A stretch of DNA of 64,000 nucleotides. It comes from Zonotrichia leucophrys gambelii. Lineage: Eukaryota; Chordata; Aves; Passeriformes; Passerellidae. The notes under the pieces are model-generated. The model saw nothing but the letters and a program-made list of their open reading frames with translations, did not search any database and had not been told where the DNA came from. Shown piece after piece: positions 25,364 through 37,331 of this stretch; position 1 is the first letter of the stretch; each line of letters opens with the position of its first letter. Location: assembly GCF_028769735.1 (NCBI RefSeq), contig NC_088172.1:66922631-66986630 (forward strand). The letters are read 5' to 3'. The position numbers and the translations under genes are program-made.

Positions 25364-27677
25364 GTAAAGGGAGAAGAACAGGTTGGAGCTGGGACACCAG
25401 GTCAGGGGCAGAGCTTTGCAGAAGCAGTCTTGGCTTGTTGCTGCAGCTCCTGAAAGACTTGAGGGATGGAACAGGTTGGAGAGCGCTCCCTATGTCACTT
25501 CTGCAAATATGAAACAAACTGCTGCCCTGTGATCCCTATCCTGCATTTTGCAGGAACATCTGTGTCTGCCTGGGACCATGCTATAGGCAGGGTTGGGCAG
25601 GGGGAAGGACTGTTTTGCTGCATACACTGGCCTGTTTCTCTAGGCAGCTGCATGCCTTGATTATGCCTAGAGCTGACAGCAATGCTATATTGTCTTCCAG
25701 ATGTAAAATTCTGTTAAGGAATAACTGTAATCTTTTGAACGTGCAGTTATTAGCTGTAAGTCCATAGACGTTTTTATAAAGAACCTTGCTGAAAGTTGTG
25801 CTCTAGAAAATATGTAATTATTTAAAGGAATCTAGGTCCTCAGTTCCCACAACAGGTGATGGATAGGCATGATCACTTTGAGTAAGAAATCACAATATAC
25901 AGAAAAATCACTGTCAAACTAATTCCTGAAGCATGTGTTTTATGAGGAGAGGAAAGAAGGAAAATCTGCATATTATTTCTGGCTGGGCTTTAAAAAGAAA
26001 AGTTGCAAGCAGAAGCAGTTTGGATCTCTTACTGTTGGTGTGAAACATTAATGGTCAATTAGAAAGACTTGTCTACTTCACCATGAGAATACAAGTCTTG
26101 GACTTGTCTGTGTGGCACTGGTGGGAATTAAGGCTGAGTTTTTTTGTTCACGTGTGTTTGTAGCACTGAGTGGCAGAAAATGCAACTGTGTGTTGTTGTT
26201 AGCTTATTGTGAAAAGTTGCAGTAGAAGATTTCTGAAGTGTACAAGTGTCCTAAACTTCACAAGACACCAACAAGACAAGAATGTTTTTGAATATGTAGT
26301 TCTTGTAGCTGAAGTTCTTGTTCAGTTCTTGGTGTCAACAAAGAATGAAGCAGCTGTTCACAAAAGAAGAGGGAATTTCTATTCAAGTTAAGGCAAAGAG
26401 TTTTATAAGGAAAGCAATAACATTGTGAGTTTAGCCTGGCTACAGTTGGGTATTATAATGTATATAACATACATACATGGAACTAATATAAAGACAAATG
26501 ATATATTAATAAGGCTTTCAGTCATGTATAAACACTACACGTGCTTTTGCATGTTACAGCCAAAAAGCTGTATCACTATATAAAAGGAATACTAAGATTG
26601 AATATAAGAGACTCCTGAATTTAAATAGTTTGATCACTTTTGAAATGACAATGGGAGCTCACCTTTATACTTCTATTCTTTTTTTTCCTCATGGAACAGA
26701 TCCTTGACATATTTCTGCCCTTTGTACTTGTCTCAGTGTTCCAAAGGAGTATTTTATTTGAGGGAAGCAAGGAATGGTTTGTTTTTGTCCTAAGCAACAC
26801 CTTATTCTCAGAAATAGCTGAACTAGTTAAGCTTGAAAGCTTGCAAAAGAACTGAGCCTGAGGCAATATTCTGGCATCAAAAAACTTCAGTCTAAATAGA
26901 CCTGAGTTGGTAGAAATAGAAGCAGCTGAGGCATAGCTCTTTGCTGGAGGTGTGTCAGTAAATTCTAGAGGAGGTGGTGCTTGTGGAGGCGTTCTGGGAG
27001 CCACAACACGGAGGCACAACGCAATCCAGCTCCTGAGCGCTGTCTTTGCTCTTTCCTCCTCCCCCGAGCTGTGTCTTGAGCAACGCCATGCTCAAGTCTG
27101 TGAGCATAGCTTAGAAATATCTACTGACACATATCACTAATATGCCAGTGAGACAGCTCCTGCTGTCCATGGGTTATGTAACTGGATTGAAAATGAATTG
27201 AGAATTCATTTGAGCTGAGAATTCATTCAGTTAAGAATTTTTTGTGGTGAATGGGCATCTGTGCAACCTTGTGGAGTTGTGTTGGTATGTCACTTGCTAC
27301 ACATGATCTAGCAATTATTTCAGGGCCTAGAAACAATAGGGGACAAAGACAAGAGTAGAACGTGGACAAGAAACTTTTTATTCTTGGACTTGATGTGGAG
27401 GAAAAATAGATTGCTTTTTAAATGGGCACACTGGTCCTAAAGAGGGGTTTGGATGGAATAGGAGTAGGTATGTTCAACAGATCGATTAATAATAATAAAA
27501 ACTTCCTAGATTTATGATATGAATCAAGGAAGTAAAATATTAGCTGTACTTTCCTAGTCCAAAGGCTGGATGAGGCTGATCCATGGTTCTTTAATGATCA
27601 TTCCCTGCAGGCTTTATTCTTGCTTCTCTTAAAAAACAAACAAAAAAACCCCAAACAAAGAGAGAAACAAGTGTAAC

Positions 27678-27679
27678 AA

Positions 27680-27702
<23 letters not shown>
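27678..27702. repeat. 25-bp poly-A tract
   Basis: Twenty-five A residues inside a wider A/C-rich zone at about 27630-27725. No retroposed body or flanking duplication is evident, so I read it as low complexity. Confidence 0.9.
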
Positions 27703-27710
<8 letters not shown>

Positions 27711-30700
27711 CACAAAACCAACCCTAAAATACAACAGTGATACAAGAGGACCTGTGGAAATGCCAGCAAACATCCATCTCCTAGATGTACCTGTTGACCT
27801 ATAAAATTGCTTATGTGGAGCTTAACACTCTCTTAATGCTTCAATAAGCTTGTGATCTAGTGAGACAGACCTTGGCAGTGCTTTGAGAAATGAACTCTTT
27901 TGGCCAGGGGAAAATCCTGGAGATGCTAAATGCTACCAAGTGATCTCTGCATTCAGCCTGCCACAGCTGCTCCGTGTTCCTTGCTTGCAGCATTGCCTGG
28001 GCTGTGTTGCCAGCCTGTTTCCCGCCTTGCTGTGCTCCACTGGGCACCTCTCCTGGCTGTGACACACTATTGCCCCCACTGGGAGAGGTTCTGGGGAGAG
28101 CAGGACCTCATGCATGTGCAGAATGGGGATTGGCCATTGAGATTTGTAAAATTGATGTGAATTTCCTGGCTATTGCTAGCCTAATATGTCTTTTAAGTAT
28201 GTCTTGTAGTTTAACTTGTTTAAAGAATTGGGAGGTAAAGAGACACTACTTGAAACTCCACTGTAAGATTAAATGCAAGAAAATCAACAAAAACAATTGT
28301 GTAGTGTCGCATACTTACATACACTAAACTTTGCCTCACATAGATGTGTATCAGAATAATATGATGTGTTTCCCACCAAATCCTTCCTGCACAGCAGTGA
28401 CATTCTCCCCTGGAGCACAGAATTGTAGTAATATCCTTGAAGACTATTTGCTAGAAATACTGCCTGAGGGCTTGCTGCTGAGTGTGCAGAAAATGTACCA
28501 CTTCTCTTACATGAAGCTTTCTGGTATTTCTGGCAGATTTTTGCTCAATACAGCAATTTCTTGAAATCTGCATTCAAAAGTTAAAATTCGTGTGGAGGTG
28601 TACAGTATGTCGCAGCTTCCTCTCCCCTTTGTTTTCTTACACATTTCTCTCTCCTTTATCAATATACCGGTCTTTGTGCATCATCTCTTAAAGAGATTGT
28701 ATGACCAATTCACTGTTATTTCGGGGAAGTTTTCTCTGAAATACCCTTTCCTTTTGGCTGGAGGCAAGCACAGGTGCTCCATTTGGGAAATACCTCATGA
28801 CTTCAAATATGTCCCTGTACCCTGTGTGTTGGGGCAAATGCAAGAGCAGTGTAAACCCTTTAAATAACATTTCTTCTGAGTTTCAGGAAGAAGCTCCCTG
28901 TGTGTCACTCTTGGTTTCACTCTGCTGCCTGCTGCCCACCCCCAGGGCCACTGGCTGGTTAACTTTTACTGCAAAGATACACATAAAGCTAGATGTGTGT
29001 TTGTTTTTAAAAGTGAAATCAATACTGGTTTTACTGCTATGAATATGCTTTGCATCTCAAGCAAGAGAAATGTGCAAGAGACGAGGACTTGGCAGTCTGA
29101 AAAGTGCTACTGCCTCTGTCTGCTCAGCTACCCAGTAGGATGAAATACCTCTGAGTCTGTGGTGGGTTGTAATTGCCTTCTGAAAAGCTTCTCCACATAC
29201 CTGTGTGTAATATCAGATGAAAGCACAGAAACCAGGGAAACATTGGATAAGAGTTGTTCTTCTCCCCAGTATACTTGATTTTGGTGTGTTAGAAAAATGG
29301 GAAAAGTGGATTTCTTGGTGCATGTGATATGGTGCCATTGTCACTGTACTGTAGTCACTGGGTGTGTCTCTGGAAAATAGCTGACATACTTTCATACCAA
29401 GTTGAATTTCTCCATAACTTTCATTATTTTTTGAAGGGTTTTTGTGAATGGATATATGGCTCTCTGTGAAGAGAAGCCTTTTTTGATTTATTTCTCTTAA
29501 TGACTCTTGATTGTGGTTGTGCTCAGGTCGGTTACTGCAGCTTGTTGCAGAAGATTCTGAGGCCCAGTTCATAGCAGAAATGCTGAACAGAATTCAGCAA
29601 AGCTGTTGTCTTTTGCCTGCAGTGCATTGGGCCTAATTCTTCACCTCTCATGGCACTTTTAGAATAGCTCTAAGCCATAAAGAGATGTTCCCCTCTGTAG
29701 CTTCTATGGATACCAAGGCCAGAGCATTCCTTATGCTTTTAAGCCCTGCTGTTCTGTAGCTTGGCTGAGTGCTGTACATGCCCTAACTTCTGATGTACCT
29801 CTAAATTCTCCTGTTGCTGAGTAGTCCTACGCTGTCCTCTTCCAAAACATTCGCTGAGAATTTGTGAGGACTTGTGATGAAGAGGCATTTGAAAGGAGCA
29901 CAGTGAAGCACCAGAACTTGACATCAGGACATGCTCGGACTTGGTGTTCAAGAACCTGACTCGGACTGGAGTAATCACCTTATTCAGTGGGGCTTCTGTG
30001 TTTGCCATGGAAGTACAGCAAAGGAGTGGAACTTGTCTGCAAAGAACAGCTCAGCAGCTTTTCTGGGGACAAAGTCAGTATGAAACAATTGATGTACTTT
30101 CCTCCCTCCTATTCTGCGCCCTTTTTCTTTCTGCAGCCTATTATTTGAGTTTGATGTGTATACTGCATTTGTATCACCTTTCAGAGCAACAAAATGTATT
30201 ATGGCTTGGAAAGTCTTAGTAGAAAAGTCATGTTAAAAAGACTGAGAAATCTGCAGCCCTGGAGGAGAAGTGTGAGGCAGAAAACAATGTTTGTGTAAAA
30301 GATTCTTGAAATAGAGAAACTCTTCTCCAAAAGTGTAACTTTTAAGGAATTAGAGATATTTTAGTTCAGGGGAGTGCACATTTCTGCATAAGTTCTGGCA
30401 GTATTGGCATTAGTGAGTTCTTATTTTCTGCACAGGTAGTATGCTAGATTCTTGGTTTTAACTAGGCATAATGATGATAAATAGCAGTTTCTGGTTCTGA
30501 AAATCAGAGCATTCTCACAAATGACTTTATCATCAGTAGTTCCAAACTGGTACTTTTCCCTGCATGGAAATTTGTCTGTCAGAGAATGTACCTGCAAGTC
30601 CTTTGTGCTCAGTTGTCATTCAGGTTGTTGACCTGCAAAGCTCATAGTGTGTTTTAAAGAAGAGAAGGAATTAGCAGTTTCAGAAACAATTATTACCTTG

Positions 30701-33700
30701 TGTGAGCAAGTTTTCTTTGCAGAACTGCAGTTTCCTTTGCAGGAATCTTCAGAAGCAGTTAGTGATGTGGTCTTGATTGTTTTTTTAATCCTCTTCAATT
30801 TATTGCTCTACTTCTTGGCTGACTTTTTAAGATCTTTTTCTCTGAGCTTTGCTATATTATACTTCATATGTTTCTTTATCTTGATCTTTTTAGCAAATGT
30901 TCTTCAGCTTTAGAAAGAAATAAAGTTCTAATAGCATAGTCCAGTGAAGTGAATTTACATTAATACCAGGGCAGTATAAATGTTCTCAGTTGTCTTTGAG
31001 CCCTTTTAATTGCTCTTCCTCCTCTGATAACTTTATTTTTAACTTTAGGATTACAGTATTGTGCTAATCCAATGATTGTTGTAAATGATGGATTTTATCA
31101 CACGAAACCTTCAGAGCCACAATATTCCACTTTTCACTGGCTATGACTTGATCCAGATCATTTTCTGTTACTTTTCTTGGCATGCCAGAAAGTCTTTCAG
31201 GAGTTTGTTGGTACCTGGTACAACATATGTGACCATTTCAATACTTCGCCCTTTGTATGTGGCACCTGAGTAGATTTTTCAAGCTACAGAACTATGCTAA
31301 TGGAGGCTTCAACTTTTTCTTTCTATTCTTAATGGTAGCCCTTCTTTAGCTATCTTTTTGATTATACCTGGTTCTATACATCCATTAGAAAGGAACCAGA
31401 ATTTGTACCTTGATCTGGACCTGTTGAAGACTTACAGGACTTGTTGAATAAAATGGGGAAGACTGAGAAGGGAAGAAGACAAGAAACTCAACTGCTGCAT
31501 GATGTTCAAGCATAATCATTTTGCACACCTGCACTTAAAATTCAGGTATTTATAGAACTAGATGCAAGCTAAATAATGTGTGGAGAAAAACAGTGTCAAC
31601 ATAAAGAAATTCAAACATTGATCCTGAGGACATTTTTTATCTATTATATGCAAAATCATTTAAACACTACTTGTAGTTGTGGTGCAGCTGGATGGCTACT
31701 TGCACAAAATTTCTCATCCAGTACAACTCCTGTTGAAATTTTTAACAATAACTATGTCTGGTCATGCCAGTTTTTAGCATGTCTGAAGGCTCAGGGCCTT
31801 AAATATCATTGGTGCCTTTGGGCTTACTCAGAAACTTGGAAATGTGCAAACAGTAGGGTAATTGCTGGTATTGTAATAAAGCAATGTTAAGCTGACCTTT
31901 TATTTGTTTGTTTGCTTTTTAAAATAATATTTGTGGAAAACCAAAAGAGAGGAAAGAATAATGAGCTGTGCAAGTTAGTCATTGTGGTGTCATTGCTAGC
32001 TTTGTTCTATTTTGGTTTAATGCTTTTGCATCCTGGACCAAAACCTCCTTATCTTTTGGCTAGTGGTGGTTGTGCTTTTATGAAATTAAATTTATGGACA
32101 AAACTGTTAAAGAATAGTTCTTGTTGTTTTGAAGTGTTCCCCTTTTTCTCAACTTACTTTTCCAGGTATCTTCCCTAGCTAAAATTTGGGAATGCAATGT
32201 CAGCAGCATCCTCCAACATGTGTTGAATGTCAGGTCCTGTGAATGGTTTAGGTTCAGTCTTGCATGTGTTGTGGTTGATGAAGAGTTGCTCTTTTGATGT
32301 GTAGCAAACACAGATTTTGTAGAATTCTTGTTTTGCCAAAATCTGTCTCTCTAAGTCGAAGCAACTTTCTCCTGCACTCATTCAGTACTGAAGCCTTCTC
32401 ACAGAGACAGGTAAAACTTGACTCCTTTTTGCTTAAGACATAGACTCTTTTGGAAAACTCGTTTCTCTGATTTAAGAGGAAACATTACTCCCAGAATGAA
32501 TCTCAAACTACCAGTGTTTCAATTTATTTTTTCTTAAGGAAAAACTAGTGGCTGAGCATGGAGATTTTTGTATCATCTCTATTGTACCTTCTCCTTGGAT
32601 TACCCCCAAGGGATGCTGTTCTGAAAGATGGAGCTCCCTTTTCTGCACCTAAATGAGGCTTTAGCTTCTTCCTTTGTGGAATATTCAAGTTGTTTCTTGT
32701 CCTCTGGCATAATCCCTGAATTCTTTGCATTGATTTCCCATTTGTTTTGTCTGTATCCAGGATTCAGTACTGTTGCTAACAGCAAAGCACACACGCTGTG
32801 CACCTTCTGCTGCAAGCACAAGTCATCCTTCCTGTTATTAGTGTTTCAATATTCTGAATGCCATTCAGGCCATGTTAATTTTTCTTACTCTTTTGCCAGT
32901 GTGATCTGCCTTCACCTTTCTGCTTTAATTAAGGTGGTCTCCCAGTTAATTAATGCATCCCCTTGAACATGGGTATCAAGTGTCTGTAGCAAGTATAATC
33001 CATATGTATTTTTACACAGGCAGCTGCATTTTTTCCTTGCCATACTGGGACCAGTAGCACTGACGTGTTTCACCTTCTTTGTAGTTTTCCAGAGTGATGC
33101 AGTGTCGTCTTTCAGCAGTCATTGCTGACCTTCAGAAATTATATTTAAAAGGGTGAAACATGCACATGTTCAGTTTTCAAACTCTCAGGAAGTAAAAGCA
33201 GCAATCTTGGCAGAAATCTCTTCTCAATGACTTCTGGTGCTGCTATATAAAGGAAGGTATGAGTCATGCAATGAAGGTAGGTTCCTGTACATTTCCATGC
33301 AGGCATAACTTGGCTTGTTTCTCACCTGTCTTAGGCTTGATGCAGGCTACCCAACTGGGTGGGTCTTAGAGGGAATATAAGCATATATATACTGTGTTTT
33401 CTAGAGAGTAATAAATCTATACTGTAATTGTGCAGGTGTAGAGATAACTTACCTATTTCTTACTAGCAGTTGTATCGGCTCAGCACTGTCTAATTTAACC
33501 TAAAAAATGTCTGAGCAGTATCCTCATTGACAGCTCCCTGGTTAGTATTAGCTGCATTCAATCTCTAACTGGTCTCCTGCACCAAGCAGAATAATGTTCC
33601 ATCAAAACCAGCAGAAATTATCGACATTGCATTTGGAACTTTGCATATAAACTAGGATTTATTGTTTTCTAACTTGTTCAAGCTTTTTGGTCCTGTAAGC

Positions 33701-36235
33701 TGTATTTGCAAGACTCTACTAGTTTCCAAAAGGCACTGATAGAAGTGAGTCATGATAGGATGTGAGATCAACATTAGATCTCCAATGATGCTCTGTACAG
33801 ATTTGTGGGATGGGTCTTTGGCACAAGCTCCCACAGTAGGTACCTTGGGAAGACCTGTAAGATAAACAGTCCCTAGAGGGCAAAGCTGGGGTGGATGATG
33901 TGAAAGAAATGTAAGATTATTTTACTAGCTTTAATCCAGGATGCACCATTTCTGAGTTGAATTGGGAAGATAGTTAACTAAGATTTGAAGCATAGGTCAT
34001 ATATTTTGTTTCATGTGAATAACCCTCTCCGTTTTAATAAATTTGGGGGTTAATTTCAAATATTTCAGCCTTTGACTAGAGTGAAGTCAGTGCACCATGA
34101 CATGCCCTTATATGAAAAATAGCTTTCTGGCCGAGTAGAAATGGAATTATTTTCCAAAGGAGATTATTTCCCTTCAGGTCTGCTTGCAGGCTGGTGAAAG
34201 TTGTGCTATTCCCAAAATAAGCAGTAAAGCCCTTTTCAAGTAGGCACCAGGTCATGTTCAAAAACCAGCTCAGAAAATTGTGTGGCCTGGGTAGCTCATT
34301 TAGATTGGGAGATGGAAGTTTACAAGTGTGGTTTTTCCCTTTGTTTTTATGATTATCTTGAAATCAGGGATGTTTACTTAATCATTAAAACATAAAGGGA
34401 AATAGGCAGAGTTGAAGGAAAAGCAAATCTTAGTATGTCTTTTATAGCCATCCAATAAGAGAGGCTTAAAAAGGATTGGCAGTACTTTACTGCATTACAA
34501 TACTAGAATCCAATAGATGTATGAAGTTATCAGTGAACTGCAATGCATGCCTCTAGCTTGAACTGTAGTTAGCTTTCTCTTGTTTAGCCATTAAGTTTTA
34601 TGTTGCAGTTTCCTGCTTTGCTCACAGATCTCAGGATTTGGGTATTCCTCAGCTCTGCTTTCAGAGACGTAAACTAGCAGCAGCCATACAATTAGACAAC
34701 ATGATTTTTTCTTCCCCCCTTTTCTGACTGTTGTAGTTAGGTAAAAAAGGGAATGTGGATGGGCTTCACTGTGGCTTTTTACTTACATTTTTTTTTATAT
34801 AATTTGGACTTGCCTTGTCTGTTTTTTCTGTGGTAGATTATTTATTCCCCTCTCCATTATGTTGCACTTCTGAAAAACTGCCACACAAAAAATTCTTAAA
34901 GTAGTCTTAACATGTCTTTGCTAAGTGAAAGTTTCTCTATTGTTCTTAGTCCACTGCTTGATGTTGTTTGAAATGAGATTCTGTAAACCAGGTGATAGAC
35001 TTGCATTAAAAAAATCTTCTATATGAATATTTTCTCATCCCAAATTTCTTTAAAATTCTGTTTTTGTCCTCTGTATTATACATATAGAAATATATTTGTG
35101 AGTCACTCCAGCAACCAAAATGGGAAATTAATCTAGATATTCAAAACAAAGCTCTTGCATGAGGTTACTCATTTGATGGAGCTCTTAGGCATCAGCTGCA
35201 AGGTGTTGGTTCTGTAATACCATGGAAGACTGATACAGCAAGCAAATAGTTTTGCTTATTTATGGCTGGATGTTTATAGGATCTTGTTCCCTATTATTCT
35301 CCCTTCCCTTTCTCCCTTCTTATTATTCATATTGTTTTTCTCCTTCCTCAAGGGTAAAAGTTGAAAAAAAAACTGTTGGAAAAAAACCCCCAAAAATAGT
35401 CTTCCTAGCTGCTTGCTCAAATATAAGAACTCTAAGTCTGGAAAATAAAGGTACATTTGCATATGTCATGAAATGACCAAGGCAACCATTAGAGACATTG
35501 GCATTTTCTTAAGCATTTTATTCAAAAAGAAAATGGATGCATGTTTAAATTTTATCTCAAGGGGATTATTTCTGGAATCTTTAGCTGAATATGTTGTTGA
35601 GTTCTGAAAATCAAGGAGATCTTGCAGCCATGTGTACCCTTTTCCTTTTGTTGCTTCCTCCTCAAAGAACAACTCCTTAGCGTGAGAAGGCATCCACTCT
35701 ATCTCATTTCAGACCCTGGTAATAGACAAAGTCATCTTAATACAAGACTAATAACTATTGTAAGCAGAAAGAAACCTGACTAGAAAGTCTAAAAATAATT
35801 TTTGATGCTTCTTGCTTAGGGAATAGTAGTTGTTTTTGTTTAACAGAAAACAATTGAAAGTACAGACTGTGTAGGGTAAAATGAGCTATTCATGAAGGCA
35901 TTAGAAAGTCCAAGTGCATATCAGCTTGAAGAGCTGTGAAATACCATGGCCTTGTGTGCCTGCTGTGCTGTGTATGTATTCATAAGCAATACTGTGAGTA
36001 TGTTTATTGTATACTGAAGATTCAACCTCTAGTATTGATTTGCCTGAATTATCTTGCAGAGTGGAATTGTAAACATGTTCATTTATCTGGGAAAAAACTA
36101 TCAGCTCAGGGGCACTGCAGGGATAAAAGGTAGTTATGAAAACAGCTTTCCTTCCGTAGATGAACATGTATAGCAGTGGTGGAGGGGGACAACAGAACAA
36201 ACAACACTCCCTCTTCTTCCTGCAAATACCCAATG

Positions 36236-36330
36236 AAACAAGACCAACAAAAAATGACAAAAACTGAACACCCTCCCCCCACCAAACCAAAACAATAAAA
36301 ACAAAACAAAACAAAAACCCCAACAAAACG
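36236..36330. repeat. A-rich (AAAAC-like) low-complexity tract
   Basis: About 95 bases made almost entirely of A and C, including repeated AAAAC and AACAA units. Its complement yields an artificial hydrophobic frame, which explains the open frames on the minus strand here. Confidence 0.8.
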
Positions 36331-37085
36331 TGAAAGCCAGAAAATCACCTAATGAACTTTTGAAGCTCCTTTATTTTCCCTGGAAGTCAGATGATTTTCT
36401 CGTGCCTCAGATTGTGTCAGAAGGTATCACTGAAATATTCCATCTTTTGGGGTTATAATAAGAGTGTATTATTCATTGAATGACACAAAACATCTGTAAA
36501 ATAGCTGAAGATGGCTCTAAGAGACCTGTTAAGCAAAAGAAATTGCAGAAGAAACAGTGATAAACCTAAGTAAGATGTTTACTGTATTTTGGTCTTGGCC
36601 CTTCTGTGTGATGGAAGAGAAAGTTTAACTCTCCTCACCTGTAATGCTTTCTGATTTACCACATTTAACTTTATGTTCAAAGAGTTTTTTAAAATAATGT
36701 TTTCCTACTAAAAGCTGCAGCTGTGTTCTCCCTCTTCGTATCAGGCTATAGTGAGAGAGACAAATTCAAGTGCAGAAAACAATCTGCTTGATTCAAAGAG
36801 TCCTTCAGATGGTTGTGCAGTTGTGTCTGCCCACTTAAGTCCAGGCTAACAAAACCTGTGATTTCCCCTAGCTCAGAAGGAGACTACTTACTGTCCATGT
36901 CCCATTGTTGAATGCTTCTGAGGAGGCAGTCAATTGATGCAGGTGATATAGTTGGTTACCCAAGACTGGTGCGTGCCTCAATCCTCATGTATAAATGTTC
37001 CACTAAAAACCAGATGACAATTACTGGTCTGCAGTTGACGTTTGTCAAGTCTGTGCTGAAAACCTTGCAGTTTAATCTTGGCAAG

Positions 37086-37331
37086 TAGCAATATGGGCAC
37101 AAACAGAAAATGGATGTTCTATCTGAATACGTGGGAAAACCTTTACTCTGAGGGTGACAGAGCACTGGAACAGACTTCCCAGAGGAGTTGTGGTCTTTTC
37201 TCTGGAAGTACTCAAAACCCAGCTGGATACATACTCTGTGACCTGCTCTGGATGAACCTGTTTTAGCAGAGGAGTTGGAATAGATGGTCTCCAGAGATCC
37301 CTTCCAACCTCAACCATTCTGTGATTTTGTA
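37086..37331 (+). mobile_element. CR1 LINE, 3' end fragment
   Basis: The 3' part of a chicken-repeat-1 non-LTR retrotransposon, truncated at its 5' end as most CR1 copies are. Diagnostic segments in order are GGGTGACAGAGCACTGGAAC (near 37153), TGCTCTGGATGAACCTG (near 37244), AGGAGTTGGAATAGATGG (near 37270) and CCCTTCCAACCTCAACC, ending in the octamer repeat ATTCTGTG plus ATTTTGTA at 37316-37331. This is the non-coding 3' tail used for reverse-transcriptase recognition; no reverse transcriptase sequence remains. The copy differs from the usual CR1 wording at many sites, so it is old. The 5' limit is approximate, and no target duplication is expected. Confidence 0.9.

Larger units (their letters stand above)
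25364..37085. other. non-coding stretch, no gene recognised
   Basis: Unique AT-rich sequence with a 25-A tract at 27678-27702 and an A/C-rich low-complexity patch at 36236-36330. The 132-codon minus-strand frame at 26621-27019 and several hydrophobic plus-strand frames between 30600 and 32200 resemble no known family. On the minus strand a possible splice-bounded 47-bp piece (33453-33499) and a possible terminal-exon-like frame ending at 32175 were seen; both are weak. No repeat family is recognised. Confidence 0.55.

Noticed and set aside
26621..27019. 132-codon minus-strand frame with a proline-rich start and a GTGAGC donor near its end
   Set aside because: No family resemblance; the acceptor and exon extent are ambiguous, and the sequence turns into low-complexity K/N text.
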